NCBI GenBank assembly: GCA_028551475.1
Contig: CM052358.1
Location: forward strand, 11,515,938-11,579,937
DNA length: 64,000 nucleotides
Direction of reading: 5' to 3'
From: Casuarina equisetifolia
Taxonomy: Eukaryota > Streptophyta > Magnoliopsida > Fagales > Casuarinaceae
Made by a program: the position numbers and the translations under genes. Below the pieces are notes generated by a model. The model made no database searches, was not told the origin of the DNA, and saw only the letters and a list, made by a program, of their open reading frames with translations. The number at the start of each line of letters is the position of its first letter. Position 1 is the stretch's first letter. Positions 49,047 to 62,108 of the stretch are shown one piece after another.

Positions 49047-51310
49047 ATGGAGCTGCTAGTGTTTTTTTCTGGAATCATGATCACAATTACCTTCCTTGGC
49101 TTCATTCGCACGTTGACGAAGATATGTGATGCTCTAATATTGAAGCCAAAATGGCTTCGATCAGCCCTGCTAAGGCAAGGGATCAGAGGCCCTTCACCCT
49201 CCCTTTTGCTTGGCAATATAGCTAACATGAAGAAGATGAAATCCTCAGCCTTAAAGACTCAACAAGGAGAACAAGCACTAACCCACAATTTCTCTTCCGC
49301 ACTCTTTCCATACTTTGACGAGTGGAGAAAAGCATATGGTAATAATATGAGTCACTATACCAGAATTTAGTTTCTATCCTCTTATACGTTAGAAGTGTCT
49401 GGATCGTTATTTGTTTTGATTACTTATGATATCCCGATGTTCACAGGCCCAATATTTTTGTTCTCACTGGGCAACAAACAAATTCTTCTCGTGAACCGCC
49501 CTGACGTGGTAAAGGAAATAAGCATTTACACTTCCTTAGACCTTGGAAAACCTTCCTATCAGTCCAAAGAACGTGGTCCTCTACTTGGCCAGGGGTTCTG
49601 ACTTCAAATGGAGCCAGATGGGCTCACCAGAGGAAAATCATGGAGAAGGTTAAAGTATAATTAAATACAATCAGTTATATTTACGAGAGTCTTCGCCACT
49701 CTATTAGGTTGTTAAAAGTAGCATGTTTTCACATCTTGAAAGAATATGTCTTTCCAATTTTGGTTCATTGCTTACATCATTACCTTTGGATTAGGTCTTT
49801 GTGATATTCCTATTCTGAAATTAAAGAGATAATAAACGTGATAATTATTCTACATTGTTAACATGTCTATCCCTCTTAATGATTAGTTCTAAAGGAGAGT
49901 ATGACTTCTTCTTTTTTAAATACTTAAGGATAATTATTTAAATTTTGTAAAATGATTTGGTTGTTTGAGTACTGGGCCAATTTGTAGGGCATGATGAATC
50001 TAATGGTGGAATCCTCGATGACACTGGTGAATTCATGGAGGATAGCAAGTGACGACGGTGTTGCAGATATTCAAGTTGATAAAAGTATCAGAAGCTTTTC
50101 CGGAGATGTAATATCAAGAGCCTGTTTTGGAAGCAACTATTCCAAAGGGCAAGAAATATTTCTAAAGATGAATGCACTTCAAGTGCAGATGTCTAAACAG
50201 ATTTTTTCCATCGGAATTCCTGGATTGAATCTTTTCCTGCACAAGCACTGTATTCCTATGTTCCCTAAGAAAAACTTGTAGACAGCAAGTGATTATGCTG
50301 TTTCACGCAGGTATCTTCCAACTAAGGCCAATAGAGAAACATGCAGGTTAGAAAAATAGGTCCGCGCTTTGATTCTCAAAGTAGTAAAGGAAAGGAACGA
50401 TGCCGCATCAGAGAATGATTTGTTACAGATGATCCTCAAAGCTGCCAATGACAGTAACTTGTCACAAGATTAAACAGACAGCTTCATCGTAGATAATTCC
50501 AAGAACATGTACTTAGCTGGTTATGAGACTACTGCTGTCACCGCATCGTGGACCTTGATGTCGTTGGACTCAAATCCCGAATGGCAAGCCAGAGTTCGTG
50601 CAGAGGCGCTCCAAGTTTGCGGGGATCAAATGCTTGATGTAGACTTGATTCGCAAGATGAAAACATTAAGTGCTATATTATGGGATACATGTATGTATTT
50701 TACTCTCTTGCTACTTTAAGAACATATATAAGTGAAAGTTAAGGGGTTTAAAATCCTATTTCTTTGAACGTAGCATCTTATAAACGGCCATAACCCGGGA
50801 TGTATACAAGCTTTATTCGCTAGCATAAAGATTAACCACCCAACATTTTTGTCACTGACTTGCTGTAAGCTTTTATCGGTGACAGTTGACAGCGGTAATT
50901 CATGAATCGTTGCGACTTTACCCTCCAGGACCTGCGGTGTCCAGAGAGGCCATGCAAGACCTGAAGTTCGGAGATATTCACGTGCCAAAAGGTGTCAATA
51001 TCTGGTCCATGATGGTAACCTTGCACCAGGACCCTGATATTTGGTGACCCGATGCGGACACGTTTAACCCTGAAAGGTTTGCCAACGGCGTCAGCGGTGC
51101 ATGCAAGTTCCCTCATGTGTACATGCCATTTGGAATTGGCCCAAGGACGTGTTGGGGCAAAACTTTTCCATGGTAGAGCTCAAAATTCTTGTAGCTATGA
51201 CCGTGTCCAACTTCTCGTTCTCCTTGTCACCCACCTACAAGCACTCCCCTAGTATGAAATTGGTTATAGAGCCAGAATACGGTGTCCAACTCCTGATTAA
51301 GAAGCTGTGA
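49047..51310 (+). pseudogene. Cytochrome P450 CYP714-like pseudogene (array copy 5)
   Basis: All five exons are traceable: 49047-49338; 49447 to about 49671; 49988 to about 50229; 50311 to about 50665; 50888-51310. Lesions compared with copy 4: a one-base deletion at about 49591 giving TGA at 49599; an in-frame 18-bp deletion at about 49640; the exon 3 donor lost at about 50229; TAG at 50357; TAA at 50471; the exon 4 donor changed from GT to TT at 50666; TGA at 51045; and a one-base deletion at about 51152 inside the haem-Cys loop. The AGYETT-type I-helix and NPERF segments are still readable. It cannot encode a working enzyme. Exon 1 alone is open (from 49047 into intron 1 at 49370). Confidence 0.96.
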
Positions 51311-54122
51311 GTTATAAGCATACCAGCCGATGGAGTATTGAAGGGTTATCTTATTTACCGATGTAACGAATATCTTGCGTAAGCCAAGCTTGAGTAATTG
51401 TATTTTAATGCATTAAATAATCCTTATGTTTCCACATTTCCCTCAATAAAATAAATATTTCATGCTTTCTATTTGTACCGTATGCCTCCCGGTGAAATTT
51501 CAGCATCTATTCCCTGCCTGACCAGAGCTCTCAACGCTAATGTTGATGCCTCCAACGCATGTATTATGTAACTTGAAGGTTCATGAAATGGTCCAAAGAT
51601 GAATAAAGAACACAATATATGGGCTTCATCGGAGGAAATTAAGCAAATAACATGTTGGTTGACCATGCTTTGTTTGTGCCACAAAATATTTTTGTCTTGA
51701 ACTTCCCATTCAACAGTTTGTCACTCTGTTACTCTCTTTTTTCTTCTTGGGGGAAAATAATACGAAAAGGGAATCACAGACCCTTACCTGAACGTTGACT
51801 CCGTAGAATTCTGCCAACAGGCCCCTAGAATTCTCGATAACAAAAACATGCATCAATCACAAATGTTGCTTGATTTGAAGGTTCATTCTTAGTTCCCCTC
51901 CTAAACTAAACGATGCAAATGAGAAACACAAGTCATGTGGAGTATCAAAAAAACAATTAAGCTGTACGAAATCTCCGATTACTCTCTGTGTCATTATTTT
52001 AGAATTCACATGTCCCACCATCCTATTCTTGCTAGAACCATCCATTGAACACTTCACATTGGTTAGATGTGTCACGAGCTTTTGATACCGTTAGTTAAAG
52101 ATTGATTAATGAGGAAAGAAGCAAGATCTTTCCTACATTCATTTTTGTTTGTAGTAAAACGCTATGTGGCATCAGATATACCATTTGCAGGTAACAGTAT
52201 CTATACATACAAGCAAGTAAATAGTTGCTGGTTGAAAGAAGGTTTACAATCTTCAGAGTTTGTATACAACTGGCGGACGGCAAGTAAGGTACTCTATTTA
52301 GACTATGTCCTCTCCGCTGTCGACATAGGCTACATTAGCCGAACCATGTCAAACATGTGTTTTGTCTTGCATTAGCTTGTGTTCATTATGCTTCTCTTGA
52401 GACGTGTAAACTCAAAACACTTAGAGGCGATAGGACAGAAGCTCACAAGCTAAGATAAAGTCCTCAAAAGAAGCTAGAGTATAATTTTAGAAGCTCATTA
52501 CCACACGAAACAAAATCATGATAGGCGCATAACAGAGTTTTCATTTGAAATAGGAGATTTTTGTCTATTTAAGCTTGCAACCTTACAGAAACTTGATAGC
52601 AGTGCGTACAAGAAATTCGAGACTTTCTCCAAGCTATTATGAGCCTTATGAAGTAATCTAAAGAACAGAGGTTTTTCCCAATAGCTCATTACCTTTGAGA
52701 GCAAAAATTCCCCTAATCGTTTGTTCTGGAAGGGTCTAATTGTGATGTAGAGGGAAGGGCGTGTTGTAGACATATAAGAACAGCAGTAGTAGGATAATTA
52801 TGAGGGTGTTTAATGGGTCCATTGTACTCTGTAGAACTGGGAACAACGAGATAGTGTTAAGGCAGCAAAATCTTGTATTGACTGCACCCACAAAGCTACT
52901 CAACTGTTATGCTTCTTTGCGCCAGAATTCTACCAAGCCAACCACGGCCTCCTATCCGTCGGCTTGGAACTTGCCAAGCACCTCAGAACGTTTTTATCTC
53001 CCTATCGGGATAAGCTAGTGAGGTTACATCCCGAATTACTTGGGCCACCAATGGGCACTAAATGCCACTTTTAGTGACCAAAATTCTAATTTCTTAAGTG
53101 GGAGCAGCTCATAACTGTCGCATCCCTAATTAGTTTCTTTCGCTTTAAAGAATAAGTCATGCATAAACTGCTTCTTGAGGATGCAAGATATGTTTTAACA
53201 TTACTACCCATAATGAACAGAAATTTTATCACCGACGCGTCCGTCTCTATCACATCACAATAGTCTTACATCAAAAGTAGTAGTTTTTGGGTGGCTAAAA
53301 GCTAGAAGAGCAAAAAGTCAGGCCCGAGTATACAATGATAGTTTCCAGCCCTATGATTTGATTTGAAAGCATAATAGCGAGCCTTTTTAGTAATTTTAAA
53401 GTTTGCTGACATCGCAGTAACAACCGACTGGAATCCAAATACGGCCTGGTCAATCCATTTTCTACCCAACAAGGAGAATGCGGGCATGCCTAATCTTTCA
53501 TCCTTGTAAGGCCATTATTTTGTGCAAATCGTCTACTATTGACCAAATTGAACACCATTTATGCTTCATTCAGTGACTTCCAATAGAAGTTCAAGCTGTA
53601 GAAAGAAAGATACGTAATGCGATTCAACAGAAAAGTGTTCCCATGGTTCTAGAGTACGTTGGTGAATTCAGCTTCATCATCAACATTTACCTTGCGTACT
53701 CGTTGCATAACTCTGCTATTTGAATTTATAAGACATAGAATAGATATTTCCATCTAGCACCTCAAACTGAATTACAAAGCTCAAAATAGTTTACTCGGAA
53801 TAAAAGAAATCAAAATTTCCCTGGACAGAAAATGGATAACCAATGCAATCTTAGAGAAACAAACCCATCCTCTACCCCCGGAAACAAAAGGCACCAGTAT
53901 GACTTGTATTGAGAACAGAACTCTTGATGTAAAAAATTAAAAGTATAACCCAGAAAAATTGAACAGCTGATGATTAAATTGAGACAACTGGAGCAAACTA
54001 TTGAACATGAGGCAGTCTTTTGGTCAGCTGAAACATTCCTCCAAGAAAAAGTAAGCTCTTCCTAAGATTGTTTTGGACTTATTTGATTCAGGCAAGCAGA
54101 ATCCCTAAATGCATGCCCATCC
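51311..54122. other. Intergenic DNA between P450 array and OTU gene
   Basis: No gene is recognised. Small frames at 52109-52375, 52516-52773 (minus) and 52800-53018 show no known domain. The segment before 54123 should include the 3' UTR of the minus-strand OTU gene. Confidence 0.5.
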
Positions 54123-56488
54123 TTATTTCTGACAATTTTCTTCTGAGAAAGACTCCAAGAGGTCATAATGACCATACCCATGAAACAGCACATTGATAGG
54201 ACTCTCTTCCTTTTTCTTATACTGTTCACCATACTTCGCTATGTTTACCAAACCACCCGAGCTTCCACCTCTCATGTAGACTGATATTGGCGTCCTGAAG
54301 TGTATATAGAGCGGATTAGATGCAGAAGCTTTATATACTAAACGGATAAGACTAACTGAACTAGGAAAATGAAGCTATAAATGAAGTTATATTTTGATGA
54401 TGGACCATTTTCATATGATATTAAGCAAAGAGAAACCATAATGTTCATACATTACCAAGCTATATACCCTTCTACCCTATTGAGTCTTAATCCCAAAGTT
54501 CCAGCAAAAAATCTCAGATAAACTTGCGTGACTTTGCAAAAATGATAATCATAACAGACTACTCAGGCTGGCTTATATAAGAGCCAATTTCATGCCGAGG
54601 AGGGCATTCTGTGTTTGAAATGAAGTGGTAAACCGAAACCAAGAGGATCAAAATAAGGGTCTGGAGATAAATTAGTTTATAAACAAAGGATTATCAAACT
54701 TCAACTTTAGTCTGAAGATTGCTCAAAAGCCAAAAGTATCAATCGAGATTTTCCTAATTGAGTCTAAACTCTTTTGGCATAAAAAAGAAAATTCAAAAAC
54801 TTACTTCAAAACATGGGAAGCCATCAGCAACTCAGGCTCTCCACCCCATACATAAGGTCGTTGAATTCTCTCCACATATGCATCGAAATCTCCTTCAATG
54901 AACCTATACACATTACCCAAAATATACATTCTCAATTTGAAACGAGAAACAAACATAGCCACATTCTCAAACAAACTTATTACAACGATTACCACTCTGT
55001 TTCCTTCCGCCTCTTTAAAAGCTCATCGACAACCTACAAAATTGCAACAGGTCATAAACAATAGATCACATAAGTTTAACAAAAAGACTCTCGAGTTCAA
55101 TAGCAAATGGTAATTTTTTATTTTTTAATTTTACGCAAAAGAAGTGCCAGAAACAATATACTTGAGCTCTTAATTCATCAGCGAGTTCCCTCTGACGATT
55201 CTCGTCTGGAGCTTCGTCCCCACTCCTTAAGCAAGACCCATGTGCTATTGCTCTAAACAGGCAACGACCGTCGGCAAGCACCCCTGAAACAATATCCTCC
55301 ATATAAGTTTACCAATTTGACAAGCACAATTTTTATCCTTACTTTTCACCACCTCCAACAAGCACTTGACGAGGCTATAAAAAATGCTCCCCCGAGAAGA
55401 ATATCACTCTTAGGCAACTTTAAAAATGTTTTAGTCTGCTAGTTTTTAATTTTATAATGAGACAAGCCACAAGCAAGGCTAGTGTCAGGATTATATTTTG
55501 CACCACAAAAAATGCTATTCTCCCATTTCTTACAAGGTCGTGCATTACATGAGTGCAAGTAGCCAAAATCCAACCTATGTCTCACCCAAGCCTTAATAAA
55601 TGTCAACAATGAATTCTCGAAGAAAATATCAGTATTCTACCATTTTAAGAATACTAACTTACACTCAAATTTTAGTTATAACAAGAAAGTATGGTTCTTA
55701 GGCCATTATAAAAATAACTAAACTATTAATCAATTTTTATATTAGCAAGAAAAAGCTCAACATGCATGAATAAGCAACACTTGTAGTTTCAGTAAATCCA
55801 ATATACTTGTTTCGCAAAATTGAACAGTGAAACAGCCGGAAAATTCATCTTTACACATCTTATAAAGAATCTAATCGAGTTTTTCCCTTTCTTTTCTCAC
55901 GGAAAACAAAAGGCAAAAGACTTTAATCGAAAAGTGACCTGTGACCCGGTAATCAGCGGAGCCTTCATTATCCTTCCCAGTATTTGTTAAGTCACAACCA
56001 TCGATTTCACCGTTCTTCTCCGCATTGGAACCAACGAAATCGCTGCTGTTTATTTTCTCTTCCACAGCCACCGCCTCGGGACTCTCGTTGGGCGAGAAGT
56101 CGAGCGGCGCGAGGCACGCACAGACGCCGAAGAGGAGCCAAGCGGAATCCGGCCGGTGGAGCCATCGTGCAGGGCGCGAGTCCCAGGCGACGTTCCACGA
56201 GCCCTCCCCCCTCCTTTCACGCCGTAGGCGGAGATCGCTAGGAAGCCCAACGGCTCTCCCGCACGGCATGATCGCGTGCCATATGGACGCAGCACCACCA
56301 ACTCCGCCGCCGGGGCGGCAAGCGCTAGAGTGGCGCCGCCGCTCACGCGCCTCACAGCCGAATCCGATAAAGTGAATCGGGCTCTGCTCGGGGCGACCGT
56401 GGTGGTGAGCCGCCGAGCCGTGGACAAACGACGAAGATAATGAACTGAGGATCCAAGGCTTAGGACGCGCACACAGTACGCCAAGCAT
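54123..56488 (-). CDS. OTU-domain deubiquitinating cysteine protease (plant OTU3/OTU4-like)
   Basis: Five exons on the minus strand: 56488-55939, 55283-55162, 55033-54993, 54903-54805, 54294-54123. All have GT-AG junctions and give 327 residues ending at TAA 54125-54123. The N-terminal 180 residues, from the GC-rich first exon, include the SWNVAWDSRPARWLHRPDSAW segment and a hydrophobic stretch WLLFGVCACLAPL. The OTU domain follows: VTGVLADGRCLFRAIAHG holds the catalytic Asp and Cys (Asp188, Cys191), WFIEGDFDAYV and YVWGGEPELLMASHVL form the core, and FHGYGHYD supplies the catalytic His (about 313). Such proteins cleave ubiquitin chains. The ATG at 56488 was chosen as the first in-frame Met of a frame that runs unbroken to the first donor. 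The paralogue number is not certain. Confidence 0.93.
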
Positions 56489-58657
56489 CACAGAGAGAAG
56501 AAGTGGTCGTCGCTACGCTGCGCTGCCAGGGTGTGTCCCTGCTAAACCTACGCCCCCACTCCACTCCAGAAAATGCCTATATAACAACGCTCAGAAGTTC
56601 ATAGCCGCGTTCCTTGGGTTGTTGAGGCTGTCCTGTGACGGCGAAGCGATTTAGCAATCTCCCGTAGGGACCACATAAAAAAAAATATATAAATTTTCTC
56701 CCAACTTTTGGCTTTTATTTGTACTTCTATTTATTTTAATATTGAAAATTATGGTATTTTGGTGAAAAGGGAGAGCATATTCTATTATAGGATTCGATGT
56801 TGTTCTTCGAAGCCATAATTATGCAAAATACCGAGGCCAAGGTAGAATATCAACAATAATAAGTATGACAACATTGATCAAAAATTAAATAATAAGAACA
56901 ACTATTTCTAAATGGAAAAGACTTCCACAATAAAGTGGAAAAAGAAAAAATAGATGGAGCTGCATGGTGCCATCCCACTTTTTAGGAGCTCATATACACA
57001 CCCATATAATAAATACAGTCCCGTCGGGGAAGACGGTGGGGGGGCTCGTGCGGAGTAATTAAGTAAAAAGCTGGGTCACGTGTTTAACCGGAGAGTTGGA
57101 AAGCGACTCCATCTTCCTCCGGGAGAAAAAGTTTGGTGAGCTCGGGGATGACGACATCACGACACATAATAAACTAGAAATATTACCACCCAACTAGTGG
57201 CAAAGTTTATTCAGCCGGAGATAAAGAATTAGAGTTAATAAATTTATTTTTGGGTGTTGGGTTGGAATATAAGGAACCGACAGCCAATTATATAACTTGA
57301 TATTAACAAAAGAGCAACTAAACCAGTAAACCCATGCTTTTATGATAAAAAAAAAATGATCAAACTCATTTTTTTAATGTTCATTGTCACACCCATGTCT
57401 AATAATTTTTAAGCATGATTAATTAGGCTTAAGTAACTACAGACTATCATAAAATTAAATGAATATGTTGTCCTATGTATTTCATGCCTTCATTTCAAAT
57501 TTTACATAATAATTCAATAAGTAAGATATTTAACTTTTTTAAATAGTTACGCTTATATTATATCTCTGTATTTATTTGAAGTATGATTATTATGTTCAGT
57601 TTTATTGGTATTAATAAAATTTATTAAAGTATTTAAAAAAATATTTTAAGTGTAAAGTAAATAATTTTTTTGGATTACTTGAATTAATTCAAAATCATAA
57701 AAAAATAAAAATAAATAAATAAATAAATAAATAAAAGAAGAAGAGTAACGGTATTGTCAGAATCTGACATGGGAACTTCTGCAAAAGTTCTGGTCTAAGA
57801 GTCTATCATAAAAGAAGTAAAAGGTTAGGAATTGCGGAATTCCTCATTTAAATGCTGATATGAAAGGTTGGAGAATCTGCCAGAGAGAACATAAAGAAAC
57901 TGCAAGACTTTGAGTGAGAGAGATGGGTAAAAAGGCGTAGGACCCATTCCAAAGGTGAAAAAGACCGGGTCCTATGAGTAACCAAAAAAAGGTAAAAATT
58001 GCTTATCGTAACTTCAGCGGATACCGTTATGATCTTTATGCTTCAATAATGGCGAGGAATCAGCTTTAAAAGATGAAATTATACTAGGAATAAGGGATAG
58101 GGATAACAAAATAAGGGAGACCTAACTTAAATATGTCTATTATCTATTGAAAACTATTATCTTTCTCAAGTTATTCTATAAATTTGATATCTTTAATTGA
58201 AATCATAATTTCTTTTTTTTTTTTAAAAAAAAAAAAAAGCAATGTACTACAATTAAAAGTGAAAGAAGAAACTCAAAGACATATTACAAATAAACAAACA
58301 ATTTAGACGTGTAAAAAGCTTTCTTGGTATATAATACTCTTACACTTTACGCAATGCCATGAGTTGAAGCCACTAAAAAAAAATCTACGTGGTTTGAAAA
58401 TGAAAAGATTCGATTAGATAAAAACAAAGTGCTTCTCTTTAAAAAAGCAAAGGATAGTGCGGTGTTAAGTCATGCATGTGTTTTCCCAAAGCATAGAAGA
58501 AGAAATATGGAAATGTTTGGTTGACGCCCACTTATGATTTTCTGTATCACATTTCTTTCCAAAAATTATTTATTTTTTGGCATACTTGTTAAATAAGGAG
58601 AGGGAGAATTAGGAAAAAGATGGGTAACTCTCGTAATTTTTTGTTTTGTTTTTAGCC

Positions 58658-58660
<3 letters not shown>
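56489..58660. other. OTU gene upstream region and intergenic DNA
   Basis: The first 150 bp upstream of the OTU start is GC-rich like its exon 1. The rest is AT-rich, with an AAAT tetranucleotide run at about 57708-57735 and a poly-T/poly-A pair at 58211-58239. A short inverted repeat (CGTAGGACCC at 57936, GGGTCCTATG at 57967) could form a 10-bp stem. No gene is recognised. Confidence 0.5.

Positions 58661-58720
<60 letters not shown>
58661..58720. repeat. (TA)21 microsatellite followed by T18
   Basis: An uninterrupted run of 21 TA units at 58661-58702 followed by 18 T residues. It is immediately followed by a GC-rich patch (58731-58880). Confidence 0.97.
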
Positions 58721-58730
58721 CCTTTCAAGT

Positions 58731-58880
58731 CCTGCCCCGTCGACGTGGGAGAGCCTGCGCCGGGGAGGAAGCTGCATGAGGACAAACCTTGACACGACTG
58801 CGACGATTTCCACATCGCCAAATTTAAATGGGATAGTCGTGTTCGTCTTTGTTTCTTCCGCCGCCCCGGCCCCACTCGTG
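58731..58880. other. GC-rich patch, unrecognised
   Basis: About 150 bp with many CpG dinucleotides in AT-rich surroundings. On the minus strand two frames are open through it and only run into the TA repeat. Neither shows a known motif. It could be a decayed first exon or a captured fragment. Confidence 0.35.
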
Positions 58881-59023
58881 GTTGGAACTCCAATCGTCAA
58901 TTAAAAAACCAATTAGGTGAATGGAGTGGAGGTAAGAGCCATAATTAAAAGAATAATATGTGCATTAAGTTCGAGGAGACTGCCTAGATATTCAATTCCA
59001 ACGTACGTTAGATAAAAGAAAAG

Positions 59024-59081
59024 AAAAAAAAAAAAAAAAAGGAAGACGAAAAGTAATAAAAAAAAGGCTATTCACCCAAGT

Positions 59082-59114
<33 letters not shown>
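59024..59114. repeat. Poly-A tract and (GA)n microsatellite
   Basis: A long A tract at about 59024-59040, an AAAAAAA run near 59060, and a GA repeat of about 13 units at 59088-59114. Confidence 0.9.
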
Positions 59115-59117
<3 letters not shown>

Positions 59118-59236
59118 TGACCTTTGTCTTTGGCACCTACCGATTAGGTGAAAAAGTGAGCAGGTGCTGAATCAAATGCAAGCCTCTAAACAGTTACAGG
59201 GACATAAATGAATTGTTACAGTTTACGGTTATTCCT

Positions 59237-59580
59237 TTCACACTGTTGATATATAAGTTTGTTGAGTTATTTTTAAAATAAGTAAATATCACTATCTTAT
59301 TACCTTTTAAGTTAAATAATAAATTCTTAATATAGTATTAGAGCTTAAGTTTTTTTCTTGACACTTAAATAGGTAAAGTTAAATCTTAAATTTACTATAA
59401 GGTATTATATTAATTTAATAATTATCTATCATGATAAAAGAGTATGTTATGCTATACGGTATCTATTTCATATTATTAAGATACAAGTATGTGGAGCTAT
59501 TTATAAAATAATAAGTATTACCAACTCTTGAGTCAATTTTTGAATTAAATAATAAATTTCATAATGTGAATTAATCCATC
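59237..59580. repeat. Diverged direct repeat, spacing about 225 bp
   Basis: Two related AT-rich segments (59245-59340 and about 59470-59565) share the order ATATAAGT/ATACAAGTATGT, GAGTTATTTTTAAAATAA / GAGCTATTTATAAAATAA and TTAAATAATAAATT. They could be remnants of short LTRs, but no primer-binding site or purine tract supports that. Confidence 0.45.
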
Positions 59581-62108
59581 ACTTCAAATCAATTGAGTTT
59601 TTAAAATTTTTGTTTAACAAAATCAACCTCCAAATATGCCAAAAGTAAATTGACCATTTACAATCTTAAATAGGTAAGAATACATCTATCTAGAAGCAAA
59701 TATAAAATCAATGGCACAAAAGGAAATAAAATAAAATAAAAAAGTAATATGAGAAACATAGAATGAGAAAAAAAAATGAAAATTAGTAGGAAATATTGGG
59801 TTCTCTAACGTCCTATTCATACTTCAAGTAGCCTTGAGTATTTTTGAAATATTTCACAGAAAAAATTAACCATATTTATCCTTTTTATTTAAAAATTAAC
59901 CTCACTTATTTTGGGTTTTACTTTCGTATTATTCAGCATGGATTTTGCTGTTAATGTTCAAAGGCTATAAAAAAAACATTTTTCTAAGATTAAACAGCTA
60001 AATACCAAAAAGGACCTTATACTTTTTAGTACTAGTGAGAACATATCAATCATCAATTCCCAATCTTGCATTCTTAAATTCCTATTCAAACATTTACCTA
60101 GACAATTCAGATTGTTGCATCTTTTAGGTGTTCATTCAAACTTGTTAAAAGATTTTCCTTGAAGTAAAACCATCTTTGTATTTCTATCTTTCTTAAAGTC
60201 AACAACATTGCTTGTGGCACAATTTTTGGGAAGAATCATAGACCCAAGTAACTTGGGGAATTGAATAATTGGCTAGGACATTTATGGTATATGTAGCACA
60301 ATTACCATCACCGTCACATTTCACATCTTTTCTGCTTGGATTCTTTGCCTTTGGTCAAATCGCGTCGGTGTTACTCTATTATAGGTTAGATACCATTCGT
60401 TGCCCTTGTTTAGGTTGGTGTCTTTTCTTCCATCCCAAATAAACCTTTTTTCTATTGTTCTATGAACTACTCCTATCCAAAGCAAAAGGTGGCAGTTTTG
60501 AGTTTAGATTGATGATAAAATCTTGTTTTTATTTAAAGGATCTAGTAGTTTGGGTAGCGTTCACAGAACAAATTCCCTACTCCTTTAAAGTTTTTGGTAA
60601 CGTTCTCTTACAAGTCCTAGTTTTTAGGGTTCTTGGAAAGGAATCGGTAGGTAATGTGGTTTTGGATTTGGAGGATTTCACTCCATGTTGAATATCTGAG
60701 TGGAAACCTTTGGACAAAGTTCCAAGCAAGCATTTTTCCAACCAATATGTTGATTGAATTGGGTGGTCAATTATGAATTTTGATGCTCATCAACTATTGG
60801 TATTTCTTAGATTTTTTTAAACTCAACATCAATGATTTGAGACTTAGATGGACCAAATCAATCGAGCTTACCATTGAGTTGATCACCCAAACTCACACTC
60901 AAGGATATCATGAGGTCTTAAACTCTACTAACTTATTATTAAGGTAGTAAGTAATTGACACAAAATTTAAATTGGTTGTACCTCTAATGATTGTCAAAAC
61001 TATTTTATGACCATGAATTTGCCCAATCAAATCTTCTTCATCCCTCCATGAAAATTTCACCTTTTATTGTAATTGCTATGGAGACATCTTCCCAGTCAAA
61101 TTTGGCTTGCAATGAAGCATAGAAGTCTATTAAACAATAGTTGTGCTTGTAAGAGCTTTAATCTATCTTTTAGAACTAGTATGTCAATGGATATTCTATT
61201 GTAAAAGTAGGGAATTTTCATTTCCCTTTTTCGTGCTCTCGGACAAGGATTGTTTCCATAACAAAACGATTTCAGAAGTAGAAATTAAAAATGACTGGGG
61301 TACCCTTTAGTTCATAATAATGAACACAAACAAACAACAGTATCAATGGCCAAACAGCCTTCTCTTACTCCCAAACAAACGTCGATCTCATAAATGAGTA
61401 ACAATGAGTTAATACACCAACTTGAAAGACAACTTACCATCAACACTTTAGCCGATCAAGCACGACTTAATTCATGATAATGAAAAACACTAAAGAAAAA
61501 TGAAACTAGAATAATTGGAAGTAAGGGGAGCTCAAGTTGTATTGATTAAGAATTACACAACTGAATCTCTAATATCTCACGATTCTATGATGAAATATAT
61601 GGATACCCAAAGCTAAATTAACTTATTTTTGTTCAAACAAATTTTTTGTTGTTGGGGCAAAAGTATTCGATGCATCGTTTTGTTTTCACATATTAATAAA
61701 TAAATAAATCAACGATATGACACACAAAACCAATGCCATCTATATACTCAGCTCTATGGGAGGACAGGATCAAGAAGCCTTTACAAATGATAAACTCGGC
61801 TCTTGATCATTAGTGTCTCTTGTTAGTGGTGCGATGCTCCATCAGAAAAAATAAACATGAAACCAAGAGCACTAAGAATTTTTTTATAAATCAAGCAAAA
61901 TTTTCTCCTACATATATGAAGTAGCAATTTAGTACCATTTCAAAGTTTTCATAGAATAAGAAATCATTAGATTTTTTTTTTTAAAACGTCTCCCTCACTT
62001 TGGCTATCTCCGAAGTCTTTGTGATGGTTATTAAAATTATACACATATCCCACAGTTTTATTAAAACTTTATATTTACATGTAACATGTTTAAAAAAAAA
62101 ACTCTAAT
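59581..62108. other. Intergenic DNA
   Basis: AT-rich, no gene recognised. A 78-residue frame at 60455-60691 has no known domain and no splice partners that I can identify. Confidence 0.5.

Noticed and set aside
57936..57976. Possible microRNA hairpin
   Set aside because: The stem is only about 10 bp with a 21-base loop, too short for a plant pre-miRNA.
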